This document shows positions 1 to 10,534 of a stretch of DNA of 64,000 bases, in pieces. Source of the stretch: Ligustrum vulgare (taxonomy: Eukaryota > Streptophyta > Magnoliopsida > Lamiales > Oleaceae); the NCBI GenBank assembly GCA_963555705.1, contig OY743189.1, forward strand, positions 4,667,501 through 4,731,500. The letters are read 5' to 3'. Made by a program: the position numbers and the translations under genes. Position 1 is the first letter of the stretch, and the number at the start of each line of letters is the position of its first letter. Below the pieces are notes generated by a model that worked only from the letters and a program-made list of their open reading frames with translations, made no database searches and was not told the DNA's origin.

Positions 1-1037
1 ATTTATCTCATGTACTATCATACCTCAAATCTACCACAATATTTCATATACTAATATCTCAACCTCAATAAATCTTCCATTATGTTCAAACAATCTTCTA
101 TCACGATATTCTAGTATCATATATAACATCAAAATGAATGATTAACATACATCAATCCTTTATTCTAATCACGAGGAAATCTTAATAAAATTCCATAGTA
201 ATGTACCTTCATTTCTTTGGAGTGTACCGTACATGTGCAATAAGCAGATTCACTTAATGGTAATCGGGACATTTGAATACAAATTCTACCTTGTCCTTCA
301 CCACACCCAATCATCACTTAATGTCCTATCACACAGATGAATATAAATGGTTCTGCGGATCTTATTCTTAAATCTCTTTCCTCAGCTTTGCATTATTGAG
401 AAGAAACAGTCTTTTCTCCATATTCTCAATTTTAATAAATGTCCATCTTATCCACTATAAATAAATTCAACATTTCCCAGTTATAATAACTGACATTTCC
501 CCCCAAATAATCATATATCATACAAATAATCAAATCTATAACACATATCATCCACCATATACCATGTAAAAATAATTTTTCATAAAATTCCAACGATACT
601 AGAATCATTTATCTTCTTTATTCAATCATTGTTCTCTCTTGTAATTGTCACCATCTAGGCATATATCCAAAAATTAACCAATATTTATCCTTGAAAAAAT
701 ATATATACAACATAACCCAAGATGTATACAAGACATTTCCTACAAATACATGCAAAAACCCCATAAATGGTCATAGAACAACTAATTCATTTCGAAACCC
801 AAATATATCATTACACAATCAAATATATACTTATAACATTCTCATCTAGTTACATAATTGTTGGCATACCACATGACCTCAAATATTTAATCTCACAGAT
901 TCTAATATGATCACAAAAATGATTATATTCTTAAATTTATCATATCTCCCTTTTGAACATCCCAAAAAATCAAAATTGCATATCCAATTATTTCCAAGCT
1001 CCTCCCCTTCATATTTTACCTCTCCCAACTTAACCAT
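1..1037 (-). mobile_element. Internal region of a Ty3-type LTR retrotransposon, cut by the window edge
   Basis: This sequence lies internal to the primer binding site at 1038-1049 and the LTR at 1052-3315, so it belongs to an element read on the minus strand that continues beyond the left edge. It is AT-rich and has no reading frame resembling gag or pol. It is either a long untranslated leader or part of a non-coding derivative. The second LTR is outside the window. Confidence 0.6.
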
Positions 1038-1049
1038 GCTCTGATACCA
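1038..1049 (-). other. Primer binding site (initiator tRNA-Met)
   Basis: On the minus strand this reads TGGTATCAGAGC, the usual plant primer site complementary to initiator tRNA-Met. It sits two bases inside the LTR end at 1052, which fixes the element's orientation. Confidence 0.85.
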
Positions 1050-1051
1050 TT

Positions 1052-3315
1052 TGTCACGACCCGTCCCAGATCACCATACTGGACCTGAAACGTGACGTGC
1101 GCCGATGGCAGGTGCCAACTAGATGTTGGACCCACCACCAATGCAACCTTGAATTTTCTTATATTTCATATTCACCTTTTAAATAAATTTGATCCCATAA
1201 GAATTAATAAAAATTTTGAACAGAATCTCCCCTACAATTTTGACTTAACCAACCTATAAAACAATGACAAATCCTCAAACATGCAATCATAAATAATTAT
1301 ATCACTTTCCAAATCTTCCAAGCAAGATATCTGACATAATAAAATAACCAAAATTCTTAATCCACTTCTTTACATGTATACAATCCATAATACATCATCA
1401 CAAACACATTCCTGACAAAGTATATAACTTATATAGAATAACTGCATAACCCAATGCATCTTCCTAGAATATGTCTCCTAAGAGCTTACCAATGTAACTC
1501 CTACAAATGACAATGTTACAAAGCTCCTCGAGAGCTGCAAAGGCTCATTCGATGCTGCTGAAACTCTTATTTTTCTTCCTATACTGTAAAGGTTGGGAAA
1601 AACATGAGCTTGTGACCCAGTGAGTGGAATTTCTGAAATAAAAGTATTTTATAAATCATTTCTGAAAACATAATTTATTTCATAAGCTTTTGTCACTTTA
1701 AATCAAATCATACATGCTAAGAATAATCATAAAGATTGTGGAATAATCATCTGTAGTATAACTGATAAACTGTAATACATAAGAAAATCACACCAAAGGT
1801 ACCCAACTAAATCATCTGAAATCTGCATCTAGTCATATGTGCGTATACTACTGAGCACCTCCGTACCCGGCCCAAAGCCCCTCTGGGTACAAAAGTGGGT
1901 CCCAAAGACCTCTTATATACACCCTTACACACGGGCCATAAGCCCCCTCCGTGCATAAGAGTGGATCTTAAGATCATCTGAACACGGGCCATAGGCCCCC
2001 CTCCGTGACAGAGCCTTTAAGATCACCAATAATATCCGCTAGTACACGGGCCCAAAGCCCCCTCCGTGCACTAACACAAGAACAAATAACCATATCGGGT
2101 ACTTCTGGTGGTTTTGAAATCATACATGCTCAACTTGATTAATCATGCTCGTAAAAATGGTATTAGAACCATAATGCTTAAACAAACGTAATTATAAAAC
2201 ATTTATTGTGATAGCCATGCTAAAAGTCATTGCTTTCAAAATCATTTGTAACTTAAAGAGAATCAATGTAATAGAAAACTTGAAGAACGTAAATTCTTTT
2301 AAGTTTTCTCCACTCACAAAATAACTGACCGTCCACTAGCTTGACCGATATATAACGCCAACTTCTTCGTCACCTCCTGAGATAAAATAAAATCTTCACA
2401 TCAACATTTAAAATCACCTTAATAGATAATATAACAAAAGAGCCTCATTCTTGAATTAACTCATTCAACTTGTTTTCTCATATTACACCATACTTACCCT
2501 TTTTACTTAGGAACACAAAATCACCTCTAAAGACTAATTAAGTTCTAATATCACTTAAGATTCAAAATTAGAGCCACATTTATCTAAATCCCAATTTTCC
2601 ATTTTTACAAGCTTACTAGTTTATTTACCCCTCTTCATAACTAAACCAACATTCTTTACCAACACCAACAAATCCAATTCTAGCACAAAACAAACCAAAA
2701 TACAAGTTTATCTCAACTTAATCACTAGTTTAACCCAATGGCATAAAACCCTAATCTTTAATACCAGGCATTTATTTCAATAAACTTAACTATATAACTA
2801 GAATCACCAAAATCATCATTCCCACATTCATATATATAACTCACATTTAAACTATAAATCATAAGCCCTAATTTTACACATTATTGAACAATAAATATTT
2901 TATCACTTACCTCTTAATGTTAGGAAAATATGGTAGTATAAACCCAAAACAATAGGCACTTGAGTTGGACAAGCTTTTTCTCCTCCTTTCTTTCTTCCTT
3001 TCCTTTTTTTTTTTTTTTCTCTTTTCTTTCTCCCAAAACTTCCTGCGTCTCCGTCCTCTGTTTTTCCTTTTTTGTTTGGAAATTGGTTGATATTATAATA
3101 TAATAATGGTATATTCTTTAAATATTGCCAAAAAGGTCCCCAACTCTTATTTCCTTGATTTAATAAAATCCTCAACTTATATAAATTTTAGAAAAATAAC
3201 CCCCAACAAATAAAATAATATAATTTGGTCCTAATTAGACTTTGACTTGACTATTCCATATATGACTTTGACTAGTAAAAGTTTGACTAATAAAAGTAAT
3301 AATTGGGTTGTTACA
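1052..3315 (-). mobile_element. 5' LTR (2264 bp) of a minus-strand Ty3-type retrotransposon
   Basis: On the minus strand the segment begins TGTAACAACCC at 3315 and ends CGGGTCGTGACA at 1052, giving TG...CA termini with complementary ends, directly followed by a tRNA-Met primer site. The length is typical of large plant Ty3-type LTRs. It holds a family of GC-rich hairpin repeats at about 1864-2070. A lysine-rich minus-strand frame near 2903-3175 comes from a pyrimidine tract and is not a gene. The target duplication cannot be checked because the other end is not in the window. Confidence 0.8.
1864..2070. repeat. Four dispersed GC-rich hairpin repeats inside the LTR
   Basis: Four related units start near 1864, 1927, 1981 and 2043. 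Each carries a core like CACGGGCC...GCCCCCTCCGTG whose ends pair (CACGG with CCGTG). They contrast sharply with the AT-rich surroundings. Their role, if any, is unknown. Confidence 0.75.
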
Positions 3316-4145
3316 TGGGGCACCCCTACTAGTTTTAAGAAGTCCATTTAAATCCTGTAAGGAATATCACGAGTAAATGGATAAAGGCAATGAAGAGTTA
3401 TGATTATGCTGAACTAAGCAAATTGCAAGCAGATTCATTGGGTTACTCATATTTTGGGAACTTGTTGATTTAGGAATTTAATTTCCTTCAAGTCCAAAAT
3501 GTTTTTCATTTTTTTGATTAATTCAAGCTCGAAATTTCATGTAATTATTTGACAGATTAAACTATTTTGTAAATCTGTTTCCTAGTTTGTAGAAGGTAGT
3601 ACTAATTTTCATGGAGTGAGGTGCATGTTCTTTGTGAAGAGGTAATCCATAAATATAGTAATTTTCTACGTAAATTGAACTAATGCCTATTACCTAAGCT
3701 AGGGCTCTCTTAATAATGACCATTCCAACTCTTCCATGAATCTCAAGCCTTCTCATGCTTATGCCTATCAAAACATTCAACACAGAAAAAAAGAAACTAA
3801 GCCAAATAGATCAAATTCTCAAATCACTAAATTACTAATGTGTAATACGAAAATAGATCATTTCCAATTGAAACATAAAAAAATTGTAAAAAACAAATCA
3901 ACCCATTTGTATTAACAACAGATTGAGAGTATTTTTCCTAAGACTCAAAAGAAATTGTACTTCCAACAAAAGAAAGACTCTGCCCAAATAAAAAGAAATT
4001 ATGAAACATGTTTTGGTTACTTTTAAGCTTAATCAAACGTGATAAACTTCGAGCTGGCTATATGGATCTATTGTTACCAATCTACATGTACATATTTATT
4101 GAGGTGAATCACTAGAAGGGAGGAAGAGACAAAATAAGAACACAC
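3316..4145. other. Stretch without a recognised gene
   Basis: This is flanking DNA between the LTR end and the cyclin-like fragment. It is AT-rich, with only short accidental reading frames. The last bases before 4146 look like the intron following the cyclin-like exon. Confidence 0.5.
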
Positions 4146-4580
4146 CTCCGTGAGTTTATAGAACTTGTAGATACTACAAATTCATTTACTTCATCAGCTG
4201 CATCAATATCTACTATCAAATCCTTTGGTTTCTTGGTAAGTCCACAAGCAGCCTCAAAAGATTTCATTATCAGTTAACAACAGTTCAATAGAGCAATATT
4301 CAGGTTGAATTCAATTCTTTAATTTAATGAAAAATAATCTTTAAAAAATCGGGAAAAGAAAAACCTTGTTTCGGGCAATGAGGATTGCGGTGCAAGTTTT
4401 TCCAAGTCTCTCTGACGATTTTTGTCTCAACTTTCTTCCAGTTTTGATGGTTTCCCCTTCGTACAACATTTTTCTTACGCTTGATAAGTTCCTTTTCCCA
4501 AGCAGCAGCTTTAGCAGCATCTTATTTACCCACAGCCACTAGGTTTCCTATATCTCTCAGAACACGATGATTTCTTCCTC
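4146..4580 (-). pseudogene. Cyclin B gene fragment (two exons, broken)
   Basis: Minus-strand translation gives pieces typical of the N-terminal half of plant B-type (mitotic) cyclins. The first exon (4580 down to 4365) has the block LRDIGNLV and ends TAILIARNK at a GT donor. The second exon (4252 down to 4146) starts after an AG acceptor with AACGLTKKPKDLIVDIDAAD and ends IYKFYKLTE before a GT donor. The exon-intron junctions are intact. An in-frame TAA follows IGNLVAVGK in the first exon, and a deletion with a frameshift removes residues before IYKFY in the second. The cyclin box is absent downstream, so this is not a functional cyclin. It sits directly downstream of a WEB-like exon on the same strand, which suggests a chimeric captured fragment. 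Confidence 0.75.
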
Positions 4581-4694
4581 CTACACAAGTCCATATAGCA
4601 TAAATTGCCTTTCAAAATAAAAAAAAAATAAAAATCAGGCACTAAATGCAAAATATTTTATTTTAAATAAACAATCCAAAATGTAAAGTATAGA

Positions 4695-4917
4695 AACTTT
4701 TGGGGCATCTTCAGAAGGCTTATGAGAGGTGGGTTTCCCAAAACCCATCCGACCAAATCGATTCGCTGCCTGTTTCACCGATTCGAAAGGCATCGAGGTG
4801 TCAAGCTCTGCCCCTCGCCTTGTCCTCCGAACTCGACTCATTTCCATAAACCACTGTCGCAATCGGGGCCCCATCAATCAAGCCTCCAGCCTTGGCTTCT
4901 ATGGTTTTTGCAGCCAT
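4695..4917 (-). pseudogene. WEB-family first-exon fragment (frameshifted)
   Basis: On the minus strand an ATG at 4915-4917 opens a frame beginning MAAKTIEAKAGG. One extra base near the middle shifts the frame, after which ELDTSMPFESVKQAANRFG appears. That block matches the conserved N-terminal signature (D-T-x-P-F-E-S-V-K, R-F-G) of WEB/PMI2-type coiled-coil proteins linked to chloroplast movement. The long coiled coil that should follow is missing, and the next recognisable exon downstream belongs to a cyclin. I call it a captured or decayed first exon. An alternative start in the second frame at 4877 is less likely, because the upstream ATG also gives a plausible N-terminus. Confidence 0.6.
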
Positions 4918-5277
4918 TGCAAGATACTAAAAAATTGTGCTTCATTTGTTGTGTGGGAGAGATATTAATGGCATTTAGGAGAGAAGAAGATTGTAGCGTA
5001 AACGGTAAAGTAAAAAAACCATTGTATTAGTTGTATCAAAAAACCATTCTGCACTTGCTGTTGTTCATGGCATTTTGGTATAGGAAGAACTTGGTTGGCT
5101 GTTTCTTGTTGGGAGGAGCGACGGGGAGAAGGGAGAGGGAGAGACAGATACGAAGACGTGATTTGGTTCAGGATTAGGTTTCTTGTATACGGGAACAGTT
5201 TTATTGAACTCGGCAGTTTCCAGTACCGGTAATAAACTATACGTAAAAACAACCCGTCACCCATGTTCAAATGAAAT
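4918..5277 (-). other. Possible 5' leader and promoter side of the WEB/cyclin chimera
   Basis: On the minus strand this holds CT-rich tracts (about 5110-5150) resembling plant 5' untranslated leaders, immediately upstream of the WEB-like ATG. I see no convincing TATA box. Overlapping reading frames on both strands look like chance. Confidence 0.3.
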
Positions 5278-5280
5278 TAA

Positions 5281-5480
5281 GGTATGATTTGCAATTTAAT
5301 TTGCATCATTACAAAAATTTAAATTAAACAATTTTTCATATTATTTTTTAATCATTCACATTTTATCTCTTCAATTTTTAACTTTTCATCTTATTTAGAA
5401 AACACAAATAAATCAACAAATAATTTTAATTCCTTAATTTGACAAAAAACATTCCAAATTAAATTTAAAAGAACACACCC
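5281..5480. mobile_element. 200-bp MITE, Tourist/PIF-Harbinger-like
   Basis: TAA is duplicated at 5278-5280 and 5481-5483. The ends are imperfect inverted repeats: the left begins GGTATGATTTGCAATTTAAT, and the right, read inward, begins GGGTGTGTTCTTTTAAATTT, with AATTTAATTTG shared. A short AT-rich body without coding capacity and a TAA/TTA target fit a Tourist-type MITE mobilised by a PIF/Harbinger transposase elsewhere. Confidence 0.65.
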
Positions 5481-5603
5481 TAAATAGGAGAAACTGTCAA
5501 ACTGTTGAATGGTAATGGAAAATAAATTGTTTAATTGGTAGATTCTAAGAATATTTGACAATTGTGATTATGATCAAAATTAATTGGTCAGTATCTCAGT
5601 TAT

Positions 5604-5606
<3 letters not shown>

Positions 5607-5679
<73 letters not shown>
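5607..5679. repeat. (TA)n microsatellite
   Basis: An uninterrupted run of TA dinucleotides, about 73 bp. Confidence 0.98.
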
Positions 5680-5684
<5 letters not shown>

Positions 5685-6260
5685 TAGTTTAAAAGATACA
5701 ATAATATTTAAAATGTATTGAAATTACTAGAAAACAATTATTTTTTTTACAAAATAATAAATTTAAGTTAAACAGAATTAATAATAATTATTATTAAAAC
5801 AACACAATATTAAGAAGTGTAACATCTATACTATCGCTAAAATGGATTAAAATAAACAGAATTTAAAGTTGTTAATATTGTGTATTAATAAAAATATTAG
5901 AATTTTATATAAAATATAATAAAATAGTATTGAACATTAATTAGAATTAAAATATGTTAAAATCTATAATAATAATAATTAAAATATATTGAAATTACTA
6001 GACAAAAATTATTTTTTTTACAAAATAATAATAATTAATTGAAACAGTATTGAACATTAATTAGAAATAACATATGTTAAAAGCTGTTACGATAATTAAA
6101 ATGTATTGAAATCACCTAACAACAAATATTTTTTTATAAAATCATAAAATTTAGTTAAATAAAATTAAAATACAACAGTATTAAGATGAAACAGTACTCA
6201 TAAGTGTAACATAATTAAAAATAGATTACTTAAAAATAAACTACAATAGTATTGAAGCAA
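5680..6260. repeat. AT-rich block with three diverged direct repeats
   Basis: No gene is visible. A unit with the core ATTGAAATTACTAGA followed by a T-run and ACAAAATAAT recurs near 5715, 5985 and 6095. A plus-strand TCTATACTATCG at 5825 resembles a Helitron 5' end, but no matching plus-strand 3' end was found. Confidence 0.5.
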
Positions 6261-6272
6261 TTAGTGTTACAC

Positions 6273-6287
6273 CCGTGCGATGCACGG
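6273..6287 (-). other. Helitron 3'-terminal hairpin
   Basis: A six-base perfect stem (CCGTGC/GCACGG) with a three-base loop, just inside the CTAA terminus. The conserved flank lies on the 6261 side when compared with the copy at 7692-7706, which sets the orientation to minus. Confidence 0.7.
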
Positions 6288-6539
6288 TCATTTGTTGCTC
6301 ATATATATCTAATTTATATGTTAACATATGAAATGAATATTTAATTAAAAATGAGAAACGGATTAAGACAATTAATTACAAAAAAATACAATTATACAGA
6401 CATTATTTTTTATTTTTTTCGATTCGTATGTTTATCGTTCCAGGAAATTTCTTTAAATATTATAATTTAAATTAATTTGAAGCTTAAAATGAGAAAAAAC
6501 AAAATAACATTTAAATAGAATTTGCAATAAGAAAAAAAA

Positions 6540-7160
6540 TAGATATATTTTTAATATATTCTCAAAATTTTATCAAAACGGAAGTAAAAAATGAAAAATA
6601 GATCGATGAACGCTCTTATTTCATCATCTTTCATTTTCAATTTTTAAAGAAAAATATATTTATGTGATACTGACAAAGTTTTTTTTTTTCACTTTTCCGA
6701 ATTTTAAAAAAAATATATATTTTTTCAAAAGGGAGAGGCAGACCAAGAAACTTCGGGGCCTGAAAGACATTTTTATTAAATTTTTTTTATTCATTTGGAT
6801 TATTTTAAATCTAAATTTTGTCTAAAATGAATAACAAATTGTTAATTAATGCTACTTACAATTTTAGGAAATATGTTTTAGATGGAAAATGGGTCAATAC
6901 CTATTTTTGGGAAGTGATTTCCCTTTATACGCTCAGAATTTTATCAAAACGAAAATGAAAAACAAAAAATAGATCGACGAACGCTCTTATTTCATCCTTT
7001 TTCATTTTCTATTTTTAAAGAAAAAAATATTTATGTGATATTGACAAAGTTTTTTTTATTATTATTTTATTTTTTCACTTTTACGAATTTAAGAAAAAAT
7101 GTAATATATTTTCAAGAAGAAAAGACAGACCAATAAATTTCGGGACCTGAAAAACGTTGC
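6540..7160. repeat. Direct duplication of about 200 bp inside the Helitron candidate
   Basis: The segment around 6545-6770 recurs around 6940-7160. Both contain GAACGCTCTTATTTCATC, TTTATGTGATA-TGACAAAG and a GACC(T)GAAA block. The copies differ by substitutions and by A/T-run lengths. A short frame at 7157-7503 beyond them is AT-driven and unlikely to be coding. Confidence 0.65.
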
Positions 7161-7691
7161 TACTTAAAAATTTGCATTCAAACATATTTAGTCCTTGTTT
7201 GAGCCATCATTATCTACAAAATAAGTTTTATAATAGCTATTTTTTGGAGAATGTGTACTTAAACCTCTGTTTCAGATCTATTATTTCAAATAATGTATTT
7301 TGTAACAGTAAATTTTGGGAGAACGAATTATTAAAAAAGTAGGAATTTTTTTGAATTTTTTTGTAAATTATTTTATCAATAAAATGTTGGTTGAAAAAGA
7401 GTTTTTAAAAAATGATGTTTTGAATAAAGTGTACCTAATATGGACTAATTTTTTTTACCAACTGATCACAATTGTAATAGTTAGGAACTTGAATGACTTA
7501 TAATAAAAAAAAAATTCAATGACCATTTGCATAACTCATTTGTAGAACTAATCAATTTTAATGATTATAGATGTAATTAATCTTTTCAAAATATAATTTA
7601 TAGATTATCACAAATTAATTTTTTATTAAAGAATAGTACTACTAGAATTTGTACTAACTATCCTAATACATTATTTAACTAGTTTTACCAC

Positions 7692-7706
7692 CCGTGCGAT
7701 GCACGG
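7692..7706 (-). other. Helitron 3'-terminal hairpin
   Basis: The stem CCGTGC/GCACGG with loop ATC lies ten bases inside the CTAG terminus. It is identical in stem and loop to the hairpin at 6273-6287. Confidence 0.8.
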
Positions 7707-8435
7707 TATTAGATATAAAAAAGAATATTATATTACAATAATTAATCGAGACAATCATAGGACTATAACATAAATAGTATATAATTAACAATCTTTCAAA
7801 TTTATTCTCAACAGATTTATTATCTCAATATACTTCATAATTATAGACTTAATATTTGTCTACGATATTAAAGGATTCATCCATGGCCTATTAGCAATGG
7901 AAAATGAAAAGAAATAATTTAGCTCTAGCTTAAAACCCATTCTTGCAAATCTCATATTTCTCCAAACTTATTTTCAACCATACATTATCGGATAAAATAA
8001 TTTCACATGTAAATTCAAAAATAATCCTACTTTTTAACCACATTCTCCAAAAAATCACAACTATAAATTCTATTTTTCCAAAAACTATAGCTCAATCAAA
8101 ACCCTTAACATAAATCCAAGCAAATAATAACGTTTCCTCACCTGAGAAATTTACATTTCAAGCAAAAATAAAAATTTAACTGGATTTATAGACTTCTAAT
8201 TTCGTGGTTCAAAATAATACTGAACAAAAGCAATGTACTTATTAATACAGGCTATCCAGCCATACGTTAAGACAATTTTCTATACCAAACATAAATATTA
8301 ACCTTTTTGGTTGGCTCTTGAATTTCCAGAGTTTTCGCATGTGAGTCCAAAGACAGTTTCTACACCAAACATAGATAATAAATGTACCATGTAGAGCCAA
8401 CATGTATAAGATTTACCCATAGCAAAAGTCACAGT

Positions 8436-8553
8436 CTAGTTTCCTCCATTAGCACAAACATTATCTTCCCATTTTGACTCAACCTTGTCCTCGAAACAGT
8501 GGAAGTCAGCTTCAACTTCCAACTTGCTTGGATGGGCAGTGTTATTGTCTAAG
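8436..8553 (-). pseudogene. Captured terminal-exon fragment, unrecognised
   Basis: After a TCTTGCAG acceptor the frame reads about 38 acidic, hydrophilic residues, including [17 protein letters not shown], and ends in TAG at 8436. The composition and the acceptor suggest real exon origin. I do not recognise the family. It lies within the Helitron on the same strand as the other fragments. The frame upstream of the acceptor is hydrophobic and looks intronic. Confidence 0.4.
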
Positions 8554-9764
8554 CTGCAAGACATGGGCTTTGAGACGCACGATGATAAATAAAAGAGAAT
8601 GATTATAATAAGTACAGAACACCAAAAAAAAAGAAAAATAAACAATTTACATATATCTAAAAAATCGGCAGGCTCCAACACTGGGAACTGGGAAGGAAAC
8701 CACCTGTTGATCAAATCATAAAATCTCTTAAGGCCAGAAAGCAATGAGTACCTTGATCTCAACACTTTTTTCAATGAGTACCTTGACCTCTGCACTGCAA
8801 AATTTTGAAGAGGAGATGGGATATTACTCCCAGAAACATGAATATTATGCATCTTAATATTGTACTGAATTGTAAAGAAAAAGCCTAAAAAATCCTCTCA
8901 AAATACCTTCAAAAATACTGAATTGTAGGATGATTTGCTGCCAAAAAAAAAAAAAACTGATGTCAAAAACCCAGCAAGACCGTCCAGCAGCCACTCTGAC
9001 AGCAAGCATTACAATAACTTTATCAGAATGTAATATTGTTACCAGTTCAAATTACAAAAAAAGGGTCAATACGGGCAATTCTATGACTCAAAGAGTAGCA
9101 CTGCCGCCGAGTAAAATGTAAACAAAATATACTATTTGTAGGCTGTAATTTGGTACATTGAAAAAAATTTAACATGTGACAAAGATCAAACCTGTGGATA
9201 ATTACTATTTTCTCTGTAGAAGTTGAACAAATGAAGAACAGGACAAAAGTGCCTGTAATGTCGCATTAAGGACGCATAAGTTTCCAGGAAAGCCAAGATT
9301 ATTTCTCTCATTGCCAATTAAGAGAGTAATAAAAGGATGTTCATAGCAAGCTCAGAATGTTCATAGCAAGCTCAGAATTCAAGCATTATAGGACTACATG
9401 AGACAGAAAAAAAGGTCCAGCTTTTGCAACCCAAAATACTGAGCTCAATCCACAGTAGCATCTTGTATCACAAGCCAATCAAATCAAATCAAATCAGATC
9501 AAATTTCATTTAACCTAAACTAACTTTACTTATCTAGCTACTTCTCAACTATATTCTCGAGTTCTAATTAAAAAAAATGAAAATATTTCAAAAGCTTGAA
9601 TCAAATCCATAATAACCATAACAATGAATAACATGAGGTCATCAATCAAATGGGGAAAAAACAACAGAATAAGAGCGAGCCAATAATAACAAAAGCACAA
9701 ATGCCAAAATGAATTCTGCAGCAGAAAGGAAAAGAAAATAGAGGAAAAAATATTGAAAACTTAC

Positions 9765-9863
9765 GATCTTCATCTGCTTCATCGATCATGTCTTGAATCT
9801 CTCTCAGTAAAACTTTCACCTAACTCCTACTGCACGCTTAATGTCTGCAGCAGAAATCTTCCC
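9765..9863 (-). pseudogene. Captured centrin/calmodulin-like exon (frameshifted)
   Basis: After the acceptor TGCAG the exon reads GKISAADIKRA, then after a frame shift ELGESFTEREIQDMIDEADED, ending at a GTAAG donor. This is the third-to-fourth EF-hand linker of centrin/caltractin-type calcium-binding proteins: end of loop G-K-I-S, helix D-I-K-R, then E-L-G-E-x-F-T and the start of the next loop D-E-A-D. The shift between K-R-A and E-L-G breaks the frame, so the exon is not functional. Only one exon of the gene is present. Confidence 0.7.
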
Positions 9864-9938
9864 CTGCACTCAGATGACGAAGAGAAAGTTACCAACAAAA
9901 AGAGGAAATAGAATACAAATAAAACCAATAACTCACAC

Positions 9939-10090
9939 CTAACTCCTGATTTTTTTCCTGAACGACAGCGAGAAGCGCGTTGGTATAGCGGAAGAAATTT
10001 GAACAGTCGACAGCTTCGATCAATTTCTTTAGTTCCAACCCCTTCGTTGCTCGATTCGCTCGACGATCCCACCAGATTTTGATGCTCCAA
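9939..10090 (-). pseudogene. Captured first-exon fragment, unrecognised
   Basis: An ATG at 10090 follows a CT-rich leader (10091-10190) and opens MEHQNLVGSSSESSNEG. The other frame, reached by a one-base shift, gives LIEAVDCSNFFRYTNALLAV and then VQEKNQEL to a GTGTGAG donor. The leader, the start and the donor look like a plant first exon with a frameshift. I do not recognise the protein. It is spliced in phase with nothing obvious; the next exon on this strand is centrin-like. Confidence 0.45.
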
Positions 10091-10534
10091 GGAGGAAGAA
10101 GGAGAGTTTGGAGGGAGAGGGAGAGCGAGAGGTTAGAGTCAGAGAGAGGGACGGAGTGCCGAGCAGTAGATAGTCTAGGGTTTTTTCTGTGAAGTTCAAA
10201 TTTTAAAGTTTGGACAAATCTGATTTTTTTTTTTGTGGGACCTACAGTATTGGGCGAGATTTTCATATGGGCGGGAATCTGGGCAACAATTTGAGCGTGA
10301 TTTTTTAGTGCCAGCTTTGTTACTTTTAGATAGAAGATAGATAGATAGATACAATTGCTGCACAAACATTAAAAGAAGGGACATTTTGGGGGGAAAATCT
10401 TGGAAGGAAAATAGAGCTACTAAATTCAAAATTTCTGCACAATTGTTGATGAGGTGGGCCAGGGCTTGGTTTTTGGGGGGAATCCATGGGAGGGAAAATA
10501 AAATCAACTAAGCTCCTTTATAATAATAATAAGA

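Larger units (their letters stand above)
6261..7571 (-). mobile_element. Candidate non-autonomous Helitron (3' end clear, 5' end tentative)
   Basis: On the minus strand the 3' end reads hairpin CCGTGC-ATC-GCACGG (6273-6287), then about nine bases, then CTAA at 6261 followed by T, matching the CTRR|T Helitron rule. The proposed 5' end at 7571 reads TCTATAATCATTAAAATTG preceded by A. It carries no helicase or Rep gene. An internal block occurs twice. The 3' end closely matches that of the Helitron at 7679, which supports a shared family. Confidence 0.5.
7679..10534 (-). mobile_element. Helitron (2856 bp) carrying captured gene fragments
   Basis: Read on the minus strand, the element starts at 10534 with TCTTATTATTATTATAAAGG, preceded by A, and ends at 7679 with a hairpin (7692-7706), a short spacer, CTAG and then T. 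This is the standard A|TC...CTRR|T Helitron structure with no target duplication. There is no Rep/helicase gene, so it is non-autonomous. On the same strand it contains pieces of plant genes with intact splice sites: a 5' leader plus first exon (9939-10090), a centrin-like EF-hand exon (9765-9863) and an unrecognised terminal exon (8436-8553). Capture of several host exons in the sense orientation is well known for plant Helitrons. Confidence 0.75.

Noticed and set aside
2903..3175. Lysine-rich 90-codon frame in the left LTR
   Set aside because: It is produced by a pyrimidine-rich tract on the plus strand.
5825..6310. Plus-strand Helitron starting TCTATACTATCG at 5825
   Set aside because: No CTRR end at the proper distance from a hairpin on the plus strand; the conserved flank of the hairpin at 6273 supports the minus orientation.
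9889..10365. 158-codon minus-strand frame over the Helitron first exon
   Set aside because: Its N-terminal half translates untranslated leader and promoter-like sequence; only the exon part around 9939-10090 looks coding.
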